From SZUA-87 sp041687805 (lineage in GTDB: Bacteria > Actinomycetota > Acidimicrobiia > Acidimicrobiales > Aldehydirespiratoraceae): DNA of 15,917 bases. The notes below the pieces were generated by a model. The model was not told the origin of the DNA. It saw only the letters and a program-made list of their open reading frames with translations, and ran no database searches. The position numbers and the translations under genes are program-made. Shown here piece by piece: positions 1-6,988 of this stretch. The stretch lies in contig JBDNJK010000054.1 of assembly GCA_041687805.1 (NCBI GenBank), forward strand, positions 1 to 15,917, in the 5' to 3' direction. The stretch's first letter is position 1; each line of letters opens with the position of its first letter.

Positions 1-291
1 CGATGCGTGGGGGTGGCTTCGGCGCTTGGCAACACGTCGGCACACACTTGGCTGAAGTTGCCGTCCACCGATCAGGTCGAAAAGGTAATGGCAGCCACAA
101 CGCTCCCCGCATTGATCCTCGGCGGGGCCCCCGGACCCGACCCGGCCTCAGTATTCGACTCATGGCGTCGGGCCATGGCAGTGCCAAACGTTCGCGGTCT
201 CGTCGTGGGGCGAAGCCTTCTATATCCCGCCGACGGTGATGTCGAGGCCGCCGTAGCCTTGGCCGCTGAGATTGTTCACGGAGGCAATTAA
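1..291 (+). CDS. Cgl0159-type (beta/alpha)8 aldolase, C-terminal part (5'-truncated by window edge)
   Basis: The reading frame is open from base 1 and ends at TAA 289-291, so about 96 C-terminal residues are visible; the family is roughly 290-300 residues. Recognisable stretches are TSAHTWLKLP, a phosphate-loop-like LILGGAPGPDP and the end motif VRGLVVGRSLLYP, followed by the final helix. I recognise this as the end of the Cgl0159-type aldolase-fold protein that sits between iolC and iolB in actinobacterial inositol operons. There it is thought to replace IolJ, cleaving 6-phospho-5-dehydro-2-deoxygluconate to DHAP and malonate semialdehyde. The stop codon overlaps the iolB start by one base (TAATG), so the two are probably co-translated. 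The catalytic lysine lies outside the window. An ATG at 7 is in frame but internal. The family call rests on remembered similarity. Confidence 0.8.
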   Translation, partial: RCVGVASALGNTSAHTWLKLPSTDQVEKVMAATTLPALILGGAPGPDPASVFDSWRRAMAVPNVRGLVVGRSLLYPADGDVEAAVALAAEIVHGGN

Positions 292-1193
292 TGCGAGACC
301 TTCACTTCCCCAACGGCTCGCTCAACGACGGAGCCGATCCCGTAATGCTCACCACGGAGATGGCGGGCTGGAACTATTCGGGCCTTCGAATCATCTCACT
401 CCAACCGGGTGTAGCCCGACGTATCTCGACCGGTGCCTACGAGATGGCTGTGCTCCCATTGAGCGGAAGCGCCACCATTACCCACTCAAGTCACACGATC
501 GATCTCCATGGGAGAGAGTCGGTCTTCTCCAGGGTCACCGACTTTGCCTACATGTCGACCGATTCGGAGTTTCATATCGAGAGCCCCGACGGCGGCGAGT
601 TCGCTCTCTGCATGGCCAAGACCGATCGCAAGCTGGCGCCCAAATACGGTCCAGCCGACGGCGTCTCCATCGAGGTTCGGGGTGCTGGTCCAGCCACCCG
701 CCAGGTCACCAATTTCCTCAGCCCAACCGTTTGGGGCCACGCCGACAAGCTCATGTGTGTGGAACTACTCACGCCAGACGGGAATTGGTCGTCGTACCCG
801 CCACACCGTCACGACGATTCCGCCGAGTGTCTGGCCAACAACGAAGAGATCTACTACTTCCGTATCGGAAAGGCCGGCACCACTGATCACTCGGCCGACG
901 GGTTCGGTATGCACCGTACCTACACACCCGACGGCGAGATAGATCAAAATGTGGCGGTGCGAGACGGCAGCGTGTTCCTGGTTCCCAAGGGTTACCACGG
1001 CCCCTGTATCGCAGCCCCGGGTTACACCATGTACTACCTCAACATCCTCGCCGGAGGTGGCCGGGAGCGATCGATGGCCTTCTGCGACGATCCTTCTCAC
1101 CACTGGGTTCGCGACACGTGGGCCGGGCAACCAGAAGATCCACGGTGCCCGATGACCACGGCCGACGGAGTCGTGGATCGGTCCGGCAAATAG
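291..1193 (+). CDS. iolB: 5-deoxy-glucuronate isomerase IolB (copy 1)
   Basis: IolB isomerises 5-deoxy-D-glucuronate, the product of IolD, to 5-dehydro-2-deoxy-D-gluconate in the cytosol. This 300-residue protein has the double-cupin layout of the IolB/KduI family. The C-terminal cupin carries the expected metal ligands: H172 and H174 in PPHRHD, E185/E186 in EEIYYFR, and H236 in KGYH, followed by MYYLNILAG, a strongly conserved stretch. The length is a little above Bacillus IolB (about 270). A Shine-Dalgarno sequence GGAGG (280-284) lies six bases before ATG 291, and the start overlaps the preceding stop. A second, divergent IolB lies at 6161-6988; this copy looks the more canonical by context because it sits directly behind the Cgl0159-type aldolase gene. 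Confidence 0.95.
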   Translation: MRDLHFPNGSLNDGADPVMLTTEMAGWNYSGLRIISLQPGVARRISTGAYEMAVLPLSGSATITHSSHTIDLHGRESVFSRVTDFAYMSTDSEFHIESPDGGEFALCMAKTDRKLAPKYGPADGVSIEVRGAGPATRQVTNFLSPTVWGHADKLMCVELLTPDGNWSSYPPHRHDDSAECLANNEEIYYFRIGKAGTTDHSADGFGMHRTYTPDGEIDQNVAVRDGSVFLVPKGYHGPCIAAPGYTMYYLNILAGGGRERSMAFCDDPSHHWVRDTWAGQPEDPRCPMTTADGVVDRSGK

Positions 1194-1247
1194 CGGCTCG
1201 ATAGAAGTCACCCAGGACTCGTTCAATATCACCACAGGAGGAGCCGC
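1193..1247 (+). repeat. 7-bp inverted repeat bracketing the iolB-dehydrogenase gap
   Basis: GCGGCTC at 1193-1199, starting on the last base of the iolB stop codon, is exactly complementary to GAGCCGC at 1241-1247, just before ATG 1249. The right arm overlaps the end of the AGGAGGAG Shine-Dalgarno sequence (1236-1243). In mRNA the arms could pair and partly hide that ribosome binding site. The loop is long (41 bases) and seven base pairs can arise by chance, so any regulatory role is inference. Confidence 0.35.
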
Positions 1248-1248
1248 A

Positions 1249-2421
1249 ATGGCTCGTAAACGAATTGGTGTCGGCGTCATCGGCTTCGGCTGGATGGGGC
1301 AGGCTCACACACGCTCTTACATACGAATTCCAACGCTGTTCCCGGAACGCACCTACGACATCGACCTGGTCTTGATATCCGACAATGTCGAGGCGCGCAC
1401 CACCGAAGCCGTCGACTCGTTCGGGTTCAAGTCGTCGAGCCCCGACTGGCACGACGTAATCGATCATCCCGACATCGATGTGGTGTGTATCTGTGCGCCC
1501 AACATGTTCCACGAGGAAATCGCGGTTGCCGCTGCGGCGGCCGGCAAGAACGTATTTTGTGAGAAGCCGGTGGGCGGCACTCCCGAGCAAACCGTACGAA
1601 TCGAAGCCGCAGCCAGGGCCGCTGGTGTGATCACGGGCGTCGGTTACAACTATCGCTGGGCTCCGCTCGTCCAATACGCCAAGCAGCTCATCGATGCCGA
1701 CGAGTTGGGCGAGATCACCAACTATCGGGGTCGCTTTTTCTCGATGTACGGCGCCGATCCAATGGGACTGCTGTCGTGGCGATTTGTCCACGATCAAGCC
1801 GGCTACGGCGTCTCGACCGACATTCTCAGTCACTCCGTCGATCTCGCCCACATGCTGGCAGGACCTATCACCAAGGTCGTCGGCACCGGGCACACCTACA
1901 TCACAGAACGTCCATTGCCGAAGGCGGGTGGCACCCACTACGACCTGGGGCAGCCCGGAGACCCCACCGGCAAGGTCGAGAACGAGGACTATTTCGGGGC
2001 GTTGGTCGAATTCGAGAGCGGCGCTCGAGGCGTGTTCGAAGCGTCGCGATCAATCATCGGACCTGAGTCGCAGAACGCATTCGAGATATACGGCACCAAA
2101 GGATCTCTCAAGTGGAATCTTGAGACGATGAACGAGTTGCAGTTGTACCTCGCTTGCGACAAGGCACGCGGCTACACCACCGTCTATGCAGGTGACCGCT
2201 ATCCATATCACGGTCACTTCGTGCCAGGTGACGCCAACGCCATCGGCTACGAAGACATGAAAGTCATCGAGGACTACGAGTTCCTCACCTCAGTTGCGGC
2301 CGGACGTCAGCACCAGCCCGGCTTCTCCGAGGCGATCGATTACGTCAGCGTTCAAGACGCGCTGATTCGATCGTGGAAGAGCGAACGCTGGGAAACCGTC
2401 ACTCGCCTCGCCACCAACTGA
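1249..2421 (+). CDS. Gfo/Idh/MocA-family NAD(P)-dependent oxidoreductase, probable inositol dehydrogenase
   Basis: This 390-residue protein has an N-terminal Rossmann fold with G12-F-G14-W-M-G17 and then the family signature EKP with K106. A second catalytic pair, D191 and H195 (DILSH), lies in the C-terminal alpha/beta substrate domain. K, D and H match the catalytic triad of inositol dehydrogenases, so the enzyme should be active. It is longer than, and clearly different from, the canonical IolG encoded at 5151, with an insertion near residues 220-245. The operon setting suggests oxidation of another inositol isomer or derivative (scyllo, D-chiro or O-methyl inositol); the actual substrate cannot be read from sequence. 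The start at ATG 1249 is supported by a near-perfect AGGAGGAG (1236-1243). The 55-base gap before it carries an inverted repeat. Confidence 0.85.
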   Translation: MARKRIGVGVIGFGWMGQAHTRSYIRIPTLFPERTYDIDLVLISDNVEARTTEAVDSFGFKSSSPDWHDVIDHPDIDVVCICAPNMFHEEIAVAAAAAGKNVFCEKPVGGTPEQTVRIEAAARAAGVITGVGYNYRWAPLVQYAKQLIDADELGEITNYRGRFFSMYGADPMGLLSWRFVHDQAGYGVSTDILSHSVDLAHMLAGPITKVVGTGHTYITERPLPKAGGTHYDLGQPGDPTGKVENEDYFGALVEFESGARGVFEASRSIIGPESQNAFEIYGTKGSLKWNLETMNELQLYLACDKARGYTTVYAGDRYPYHGHFVPGDANAIGYEDMKVIEDYEFLTSVAAGRQHQPGFSEAIDYVSVQDALIRSWKSERWETVTRLATN

Positions 2422-2437
2422 GCGCACACCGGAATCC

Positions 2438-2446
2438 AAGGAGAAG
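2438..2446 (+). promoter_or_regulatory. Ribosome binding site of iolD
   Basis: AAGGAGAAG lies 3-11 bases before ATG 2450 in the 28-base gap after the dehydrogenase gene. It supports the iolD start and shows independent translation initiation here, unlike the overlapping genes downstream. Confidence 0.7.
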
Positions 2447-2449
2447 CCG

Positions 2450-4297
2450 ATGGAAACAATTCGACTCACGACCGCCCAAGCCATCGTCAAGTTCTTGATG
2501 GCGCAACGTTCGATGATCAACGACCAAGAGGTCCCGTTATTCCCTGGTGTCTACGCCATTTTTGGACATGGCAACGTCACATGCCTCGGCCACGCCTTGG
2601 AGGCCGTAAAGGACGAATTCCCCACGTGGCGCGGCCAGAACGAGCAGGGAATGGCGCTGGCGGCCACTGCCTATGCCAAGGCGACCAGGCGCCGTCAGAT
2701 CATGGTCGCCACATCATCAATTGGGCCCGGTGCAACCAACATGGTCACGGCGGCAGGGGTGGCCATGGCCAACCGTCTGCCACTTCTTTTGTTCTCCGGT
2801 GACACGTTTGTGAGCCGAATTCCAGACCCGGTTCTTCAACAGGTCGAGCACTTCGGCTCGCCATCCACAACCGTCAACGACGCGTTCCGTGCGGTCACTC
2901 GATATTGGGACCGCGTGGTCTCACCAGAGCAACTGCTACAAACTCTCCCGCAGGCCCTTGCCACTCTTCTTGATCCATCAGATTGCGGACCGGCCTTCAT
3001 AGGGCTGCCACAGGATGTGCAGGCGGAGGCATACGACTTCCCGACCATCTTCTTCGATGAAGTTGTTCACCAACTTCGCCGTCCACGGCCCGACCAACAC
3101 CAGTTGAGTGCTGCCGCCGCAGCGGTCGCTGTGGCCGAGAAGCCGATCATCATCGCCGGCGGGGGAGTGCACTACTCGCTTGCTGAAGAAGACCTGGCAA
3201 AATTCGCCGAAGCTCATGGGATCCCAATTTTGGAAACCGTGGCCGGCAAGGCCAGCATCCGCGTTGATCACCCTCTTTACGCGGGTGCCATAGGCGTCAC
3301 CGGGTGCGATTCAGCCAATCATTTGGCTGCGGAGGCCGACCTCGTTCTTTCAATCGGATGTCGGCTCGGCGACTTCACCACCGGATCGTGGACCGCGTTC
3401 CAGAATGAGAGCGCGGTGATTCTTGGCCTCAACACCGCTCGTGTCGATGCCGTAAAGCATCGTTCGGTTCCACTCATCGCAGATGCAAGAGAGGGACTGC
3501 GAGCTCTCACTGCCGAGTTGGGTAGCTGGCGTGCTCCTGAATCATGGCGCCAACGGGCGACTGCGGAGGTCGCCGGCTATCACGCCTACATCGATGGCAT
3601 CGCCTCGCCAATCGATGGCGATGCCCTGCCCACCTATGCGCAAGTCGTAGGCGCGGTCGATCGCAGCCAACGCTCTGGCGACTATGTCGTGGCCGCCGCC
3701 GGCGGCTTTCCTGGAGAAGTCAACAACGGGTGGCGCGCCCGCGAGCTCAACAGTTTCGACTGCGAGTATGGATTCTCGTGCATGGGCTATGAGATAAGTG
3801 GAGGTTGGGGCGCAAAGATGGCGCTGCCCAACAGCGAGGTGATCGTCTTCGTGGGCGATGGATCCACCATGATGCTCAACTCCGATCTCTACAGCTCGGT
3901 CTTATCGGGTCACAAGATGATCGTGATCGTTTGTGACAACGGCGGATTTGCCGTGATCAACCGACTTCAGATCAACCAGGGCGGCGTGCCGTTCAACAAT
4001 TTGATCGCCGATGCCAAGGTGGTCGATCCGATTCATGTCGACTTCGCCGCTCTCGCGGCAGCACAAGGCTGTCTGAGCGAAACGGTGACCACGATCGCCG
4101 ACCTGGAGTCTGCACTTCAACGTGCCCGCGATGCCGACCGCACCTACGTCATTGCTCTGAGGACCGACCCATATGAATGGACCGATGGTGGCATCTTTTG
4201 GGAAGTCGGTGTCCCCGAGGTGTCAGATCGCGCCGAGGTTAGGGCGGCACGTAAAGAGAACGAAGATGGCAAGATCCAGCAAAGAATCGGATGGTGA
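2450..4297 (+). CDS. iolD: 3D-(3,5/4)-trihydroxycyclohexane-1,2-dione acylhydrolase (THcHDO hydrolase) IolD
   Basis: IolD hydrolytically opens the cyclohexanedione ring made by IolG and IolE, giving 5-deoxy-D-glucuronate. It is a thiamine-diphosphate enzyme of the acetolactate synthase superfamily. The 615 residues are normal for the family (about 610-650). The N-terminal PYR domain holds the catalytic glutamate E65 in NEQGMA, with TSSIGPGATNMVTAA after it. A central domain follows, with IIIAGGGVHYS near residue 237. The C-terminal PP domain has G469-D-G471 and N497, the Mg/ThDP-binding GDG-(x25)-N arrangement, with DNGGFAVINRLQ closing it. The AAGGAG sequence before ATG 2450 fixes the start. 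The last seven bases overlap the SDR gene if that gene begins at 4291. No iolE is in the window, so the dehydratase must be encoded elsewhere, probably upstream. Confidence 0.96.
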   Translation: METIRLTTAQAIVKFLMAQRSMINDQEVPLFPGVYAIFGHGNVTCLGHALEAVKDEFPTWRGQNEQGMALAATAYAKATRRRQIMVATSSIGPGATNMVTAAGVAMANRLPLLLFSGDTFVSRIPDPVLQQVEHFGSPSTTVNDAFRAVTRYWDRVVSPEQLLQTLPQALATLLDPSDCGPAFIGLPQDVQAEAYDFPTIFFDEVVHQLRRPRPDQHQLSAAAAAVAVAEKPIIIAGGGVHYSLAEEDLAKFAEAHGIPILETVAGKASIRVDHPLYAGAIGVTGCDSANHLAAEADLVLSIGCRLGDFTTGSWTAFQNESAVILGLNTARVDAVKHRSVPLIADAREGLRALTAELGSWRAPESWRQRATAEVAGYHAYIDGIASPIDGDALPTYAQVVGAVDRSQRSGDYVVAAAGGFPGEVNNGWRARELNSFDCEYGFSCMGYEISGGWGAKMALPNSEVIVFVGDGSTMMLNSDLYSSVLSGHKMIVIVCDNGGFAVINRLQINQGGVPFNNLIADAKVVDPIHVDFAALAAAQGCLSETVTTIADLESALQRARDADRTYVIALRTDPYEWTDGGIFWEVGVPEVSDRAEVRAARKENEDGKIQQRIGW

Positions 4298-5154
4298 CCA
4301 TGTCGACCCAAGCAAGACTTGACCTGCCGGTTGCCCCCACATTCCTCGACGGTGTCGCCCTGATAACCGGCGGTTCGCAGGGCCTCGGCCGGTCAGTGGC
4401 CGAAGCGCTACGTGATCGCGGAGCGCGTGGGCTGGTCATCGTGGGTCGCAACGCCGACAAGGGCCGCGCCACCGCGGCCGAGTTATCGACAGATGCCTGC
4501 CACGCCGTGTTTGTGAGTGCCGACGTCGGCACCGCCGATGGTTGCAAGGAAGCCATAGCAACGGTTGCTGAGCACTTCGGGGCTCCCACCGCTGTGGTCA
4601 ACTGTGCCGCTGCAACCGCTCGCGGGACCGCGTGGGACACCTCGCCGGAGCTCTGGGAGGAAATGTTGATGGTCAACGTCCGGGGACCGGCTCTGATTTC
4701 CCAAGGGGCGGCCGCGCTGATGCGCGACGCCGGCACCAGGGGATCGATCGTGTTGATTGGGTCGGTGGCCGGACATGGCGGGGCGCCGGAGCTCCTCGCG
4801 TATTCGTCGTCCAAGTCGGCGCTTGTCGCCATGGCTCGAAACCTCGCGTTTCAATTGATGCGCCACGGCATCCGGGTCAATTTGCTGAATCCTGGTTGGA
4901 TGAACACGCCAGCCGAGGATGTGGTGCAGCGGAAATTTCATGGCGCCACCGATGGCTGGTTGGAGCGTGCGGCTTCTAGCCGGCCGTTTGGACGCCTCAT
5001 CGAGACCCCCGAAATTGCTCGCACAATCGCACATCTCGCTACCGACGAGTCGGGAATGCTCACCGGCGCATGCATCGACTACGACCAGTCTGTGCTCGGT
5101 GCCGGAGACACACCGATGCCACCAGCTCTCAGCCACCGAAAGGTTCAGCCATGA
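4291..5154 (+). CDS. Short-chain dehydrogenase/reductase (SDR) in the inositol operon
   Basis: This is a classical SDR of about 287 residues. It has the cofactor motif T26-G-G-S-Q-G-L-G33, NCAAA in place of NAG, and the complete catalytic tetrad N129, S158, Y171 and K175 (YSSSK), followed by IRVNLLNPGW. VGRN at the end of beta-2 suggests an NADP-type pocket, but this is uncertain. It probably oxidises or reduces a hydroxyl or keto group of an inositol or of a sugar acid in the pathway; the exact substrate is unknown. The start is ambiguous. ATG 4291 overlaps iolD by 7 bases, GTG 4294 gives a GTGA overlap, and ATG 4300 is also in frame. None has a good Shine-Dalgarno sequence, which points to translational coupling to iolD. 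Its own stop overlaps iolG by 4 bases. Confidence 0.88.
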   Translation: MVTMSTQARLDLPVAPTFLDGVALITGGSQGLGRSVAEALRDRGARGLVIVGRNADKGRATAAELSTDACHAVFVSADVGTADGCKEAIATVAEHFGAPTAVVNCAAATARGTAWDTSPELWEEMLMVNVRGPALISQGAAALMRDAGTRGSIVLIGSVAGHGGAPELLAYSSSKSALVAMARNLAFQLMRHGIRVNLLNPGWMNTPAEDVVQRKFHGATDGWLERAASSRPFGRLIETPEIARTIAHLATDESGMLTGACIDYDQSVLGAGDTPMPPALSHRKVQP

Positions 5155-6164
5155 CCACCAAGATCGCAGTGTTGGGTTGCGGACGCATTGGCTCCATGCA
5201 CGCTGAACTGATCGCCAATCGGGTCGACGGGGCAGAGCTCGGGCCGGTGTTCGATGTCTTCCCCGAGGCGGCGTCAAAAGCAGCCAGTCAATTTGGTGTC
5301 AATGCAGCCGCCTCCATCGATGAGATCCTCGACGACGCTTCTATCGACGCTGTGGCCATCTGCACCAGCACCGACACTCATGTCGACCTGATCGTCGCGG
5401 CAGCACGGTCCGGCAAGGCCATATTTTGCGAAAAGCCGATCTCTCAGGACCTGGCTGAAGTCGATCGGGCTCTGGAAGTCGTCGCCGACACCGGCGCCTA
5501 CCTCCAAATCGGTTTCAACCGTCGCTTCGATCCCAGCCACCGCGCCGTCGCCGACGCTGTAAAGAGCGGCGCAGTCGGCGACGTGCATTTGGTGAGAATT
5601 ACCAGCCGCGATCCGGCACCGCCGCCGATTTCGTACATAAAGGTGTCTGGCGGCATTTTTCTCGACATGACGATCCACGACTTCGATATGGCCAGATACG
5701 TGACCGGTTCCGACGTTGTGGAAGTGCACGCGGTCGGTGCTGTTCGTATCGATCCTGCGATCGGCGCTGCCGGAGACATCGACACCGCCGTGGTGGTCAT
5801 GACCCACGCCAATGGTGCAATCACCACGATCGACAACAGTCGCCAGGCCGTCTATGGATACGACCAGCGAGTCGAAGTGTTCGGGTCCGCAGGAATGGCC
5901 TCGTCCGACAACCCGCAGAGCACCACCACCATTCTCAGCGATTCGAAGGGTGCACACGCTTCCCCAATTCCATACTTCTTTCTCGAGCGCTACACCACCA
6001 GCTATGTCAACGAGTGGGACGAGTTCCTGGCGGCTCTGTCTTCAGGGTCGCCCAGCCCGGTCGATGGAACTGACGGTCGGGCTCCGCTACTACTCGGCCT
6101 TGCCGCGTGGAAGTCTTATAACGAAGGCAGGCCAGTGAAGGTAACGGAAGTCGAGACATCGTGA
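5151..6164 (+). CDS. iolG: myo-inositol 2-dehydrogenase IolG
   Basis: IolG oxidises myo-inositol to 2-keto-myo-inositol with NAD+, the first step of the pathway. The 337-residue protein begins with Rossmann motif G9-C-G-R-I-G14. K95 lies in EKPIS, then come IGFNRRFDPS and SRDPAPPP, and D172/H176 lie in FLDMTIHDFD. The known Bacillus IolG triad is K97, D172 and H176, so this matches almost position for position. Near residue 230-240 NSRQAVYGYDQRVEVFG is also typical of the IolG subfamily. I place the start at ATG 5151, which overlaps the SDR stop as ATGA and has GAAAGG (5138-5143) seven bases upstream. An in-frame ATG at 5070 would add 27 residues of non-Rossmann sequence inside the SDR gene and is unlikely. 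Confidence 0.94.
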   Translation: MTTKIAVLGCGRIGSMHAELIANRVDGAELGPVFDVFPEAASKAASQFGVNAAASIDEILDDASIDAVAICTSTDTHVDLIVAAARSGKAIFCEKPISQDLAEVDRALEVVADTGAYLQIGFNRRFDPSHRAVADAVKSGAVGDVHLVRITSRDPAPPPISYIKVSGGIFLDMTIHDFDMARYVTGSDVVEVHAVGAVRIDPAIGAAGDIDTAVVVMTHANGAITTIDNSRQAVYGYDQRVEVFGSAGMASSDNPQSTTTILSDSKGAHASPIPYFFLERYTTSYVNEWDEFLAALSSGSPSPVDGTDGRAPLLLGLAAWKSYNEGRPVKVTEVETS

Positions 6165-6988
6165 ATCAAACGCTTCATCCTCGCGACGGGGTCGTTCGCC
6201 ACGAGGTCACGACAGCGTCCGCGGGATGGCGTTTTCTCGAGTTCTCAGTGATCGACCTTCCGGCGGGTCAGTCCCACACAATTGCCAACCCGGGCCGTGA
6301 GACCGCCTTGGTGCCACTTCGCGGTGCCGGCAGCGCGACGATGAACGGTTCGGCGACCCTCCTGTCGCGTTCCGACGTCTTCGACGAAATGCCCACCGTC
6401 GTGTACGCCCCCCCCGGCACAGAGATCGTGGTTAACACAGACGATCGCTTTGAGTTTGCCGTCGGAAGCGCTCCTGCAGAGGGAAAGTTCCCAGCCCGCA
6501 TTATCCATCCGGCGGAGATGAAAAGCGAGGTCCGGGGTGGGGGAGCGGCGCTTCGCCAGGTCAACCACATACTTGCCCCACCAATTGCCGCCGAACGCCT
6601 GATTCTCTATGAGGTTTACGTACCGCGCGGCTCATGGTCTGGCTGGCCCCCTCATTGTCACGACGGGCGCGATGGATCTCCCTACTTGGAGGAGATCTAC
6701 TATTTCCGTCTCGACCCCTCCGTCGGCTTTGCCATGCATCGCAACTGGCGAGACGAGGAAGATTTCGACGAAACACACACCGCGGGAGATGAGGACCTCG
6801 TGATAGTGCCGCGCGGATATCACTCAACCGCGGCCAGCCCCGGCGGGCACATGTTCTTCCTCAACTACTTGGCAGGTGAGCCCATCGATGGTGAGCGGGC
6901 CACTCCGCCATGTTTCCATTCCGACCACACATGGATCGAAAGTGATTGGGATGCTTTCGGATGGGACCTGCCCCGAGTCCGGCCATGA
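6161..6988 (+). CDS. Second IolB-like 5-deoxy-glucuronate isomerase (divergent paralog)
   Basis: This 275-residue double-cupin protein belongs to the IolB family. The metal ligands are kept: H165 and H167 in PPHCHD, E177/E178 in LEEIYYFR, and H221 in RGYH, followed by MFFLNYLAG. It should therefore bind metal and catalyse. It is 25 residues shorter than the first IolB and differs through most of the N-terminal cupin. It lacks the insertion between EIYYFR and the following GF-MHR segment (about ten residues in copy 1). The GTG start at 6161 overlaps the iolG stop as GTGA, with a modest GGAAG at 6146-6150. Its place beside iolG and the LacD-type aldolase suggests a role on a second, related deoxyuronate, or as backup; this is inference. 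Confidence 0.9.
   Translation: MNQTLHPRDGVVRHEVTTASAGWRFLEFSVIDLPAGQSHTIANPGRETALVPLRGAGSATMNGSATLLSRSDVFDEMPTVVYAPPGTEIVVNTDDRFEFAVGSAPAEGKFPARIIHPAEMKSEVRGGGAALRQVNHILAPPIAAERLILYEVYVPRGSWSGWPPHCHDGRDGSPYLEEIYYFRLDPSVGFAMHRNWRDEEDFDETHTAGDEDLVIVPRGYHSTAASPGGHMFFLNYLAGEPIDGERATPPCFHSDHTWIESDWDAFGWDLPRVRP

Noticed and set aside
1039..1938. 299-codon open frame on the minus strand across iolB1 and the dehydrogenase gene
   Set aside because: It runs antisense to two well-supported genes and its translation has no recognisable motif. Long shadow frames are expected at this GC content.
5070..5150. Upstream in-frame ATG that would lengthen IolG by 27 residues
   Set aside because: The extra sequence lies within the SDR coding region and precedes the Rossmann start MTTKIAVLGCG; ATG 5151 has GAAAGG at good spacing and an ATGA overlap.
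4483..5277. 264-codon minus-strand open frame over the SDR and iolG start
   Set aside because: Arginine-rich shadow translation opposite genes with clear catalytic motifs.
6946..6984. Upstream in-frame ATG for the LacD-like aldolase
   Set aside because: It would bury 13 codons in the 3' end of iolB2; ATG 6985 gives the same ATGA coupling seen at neighbouring junctions.
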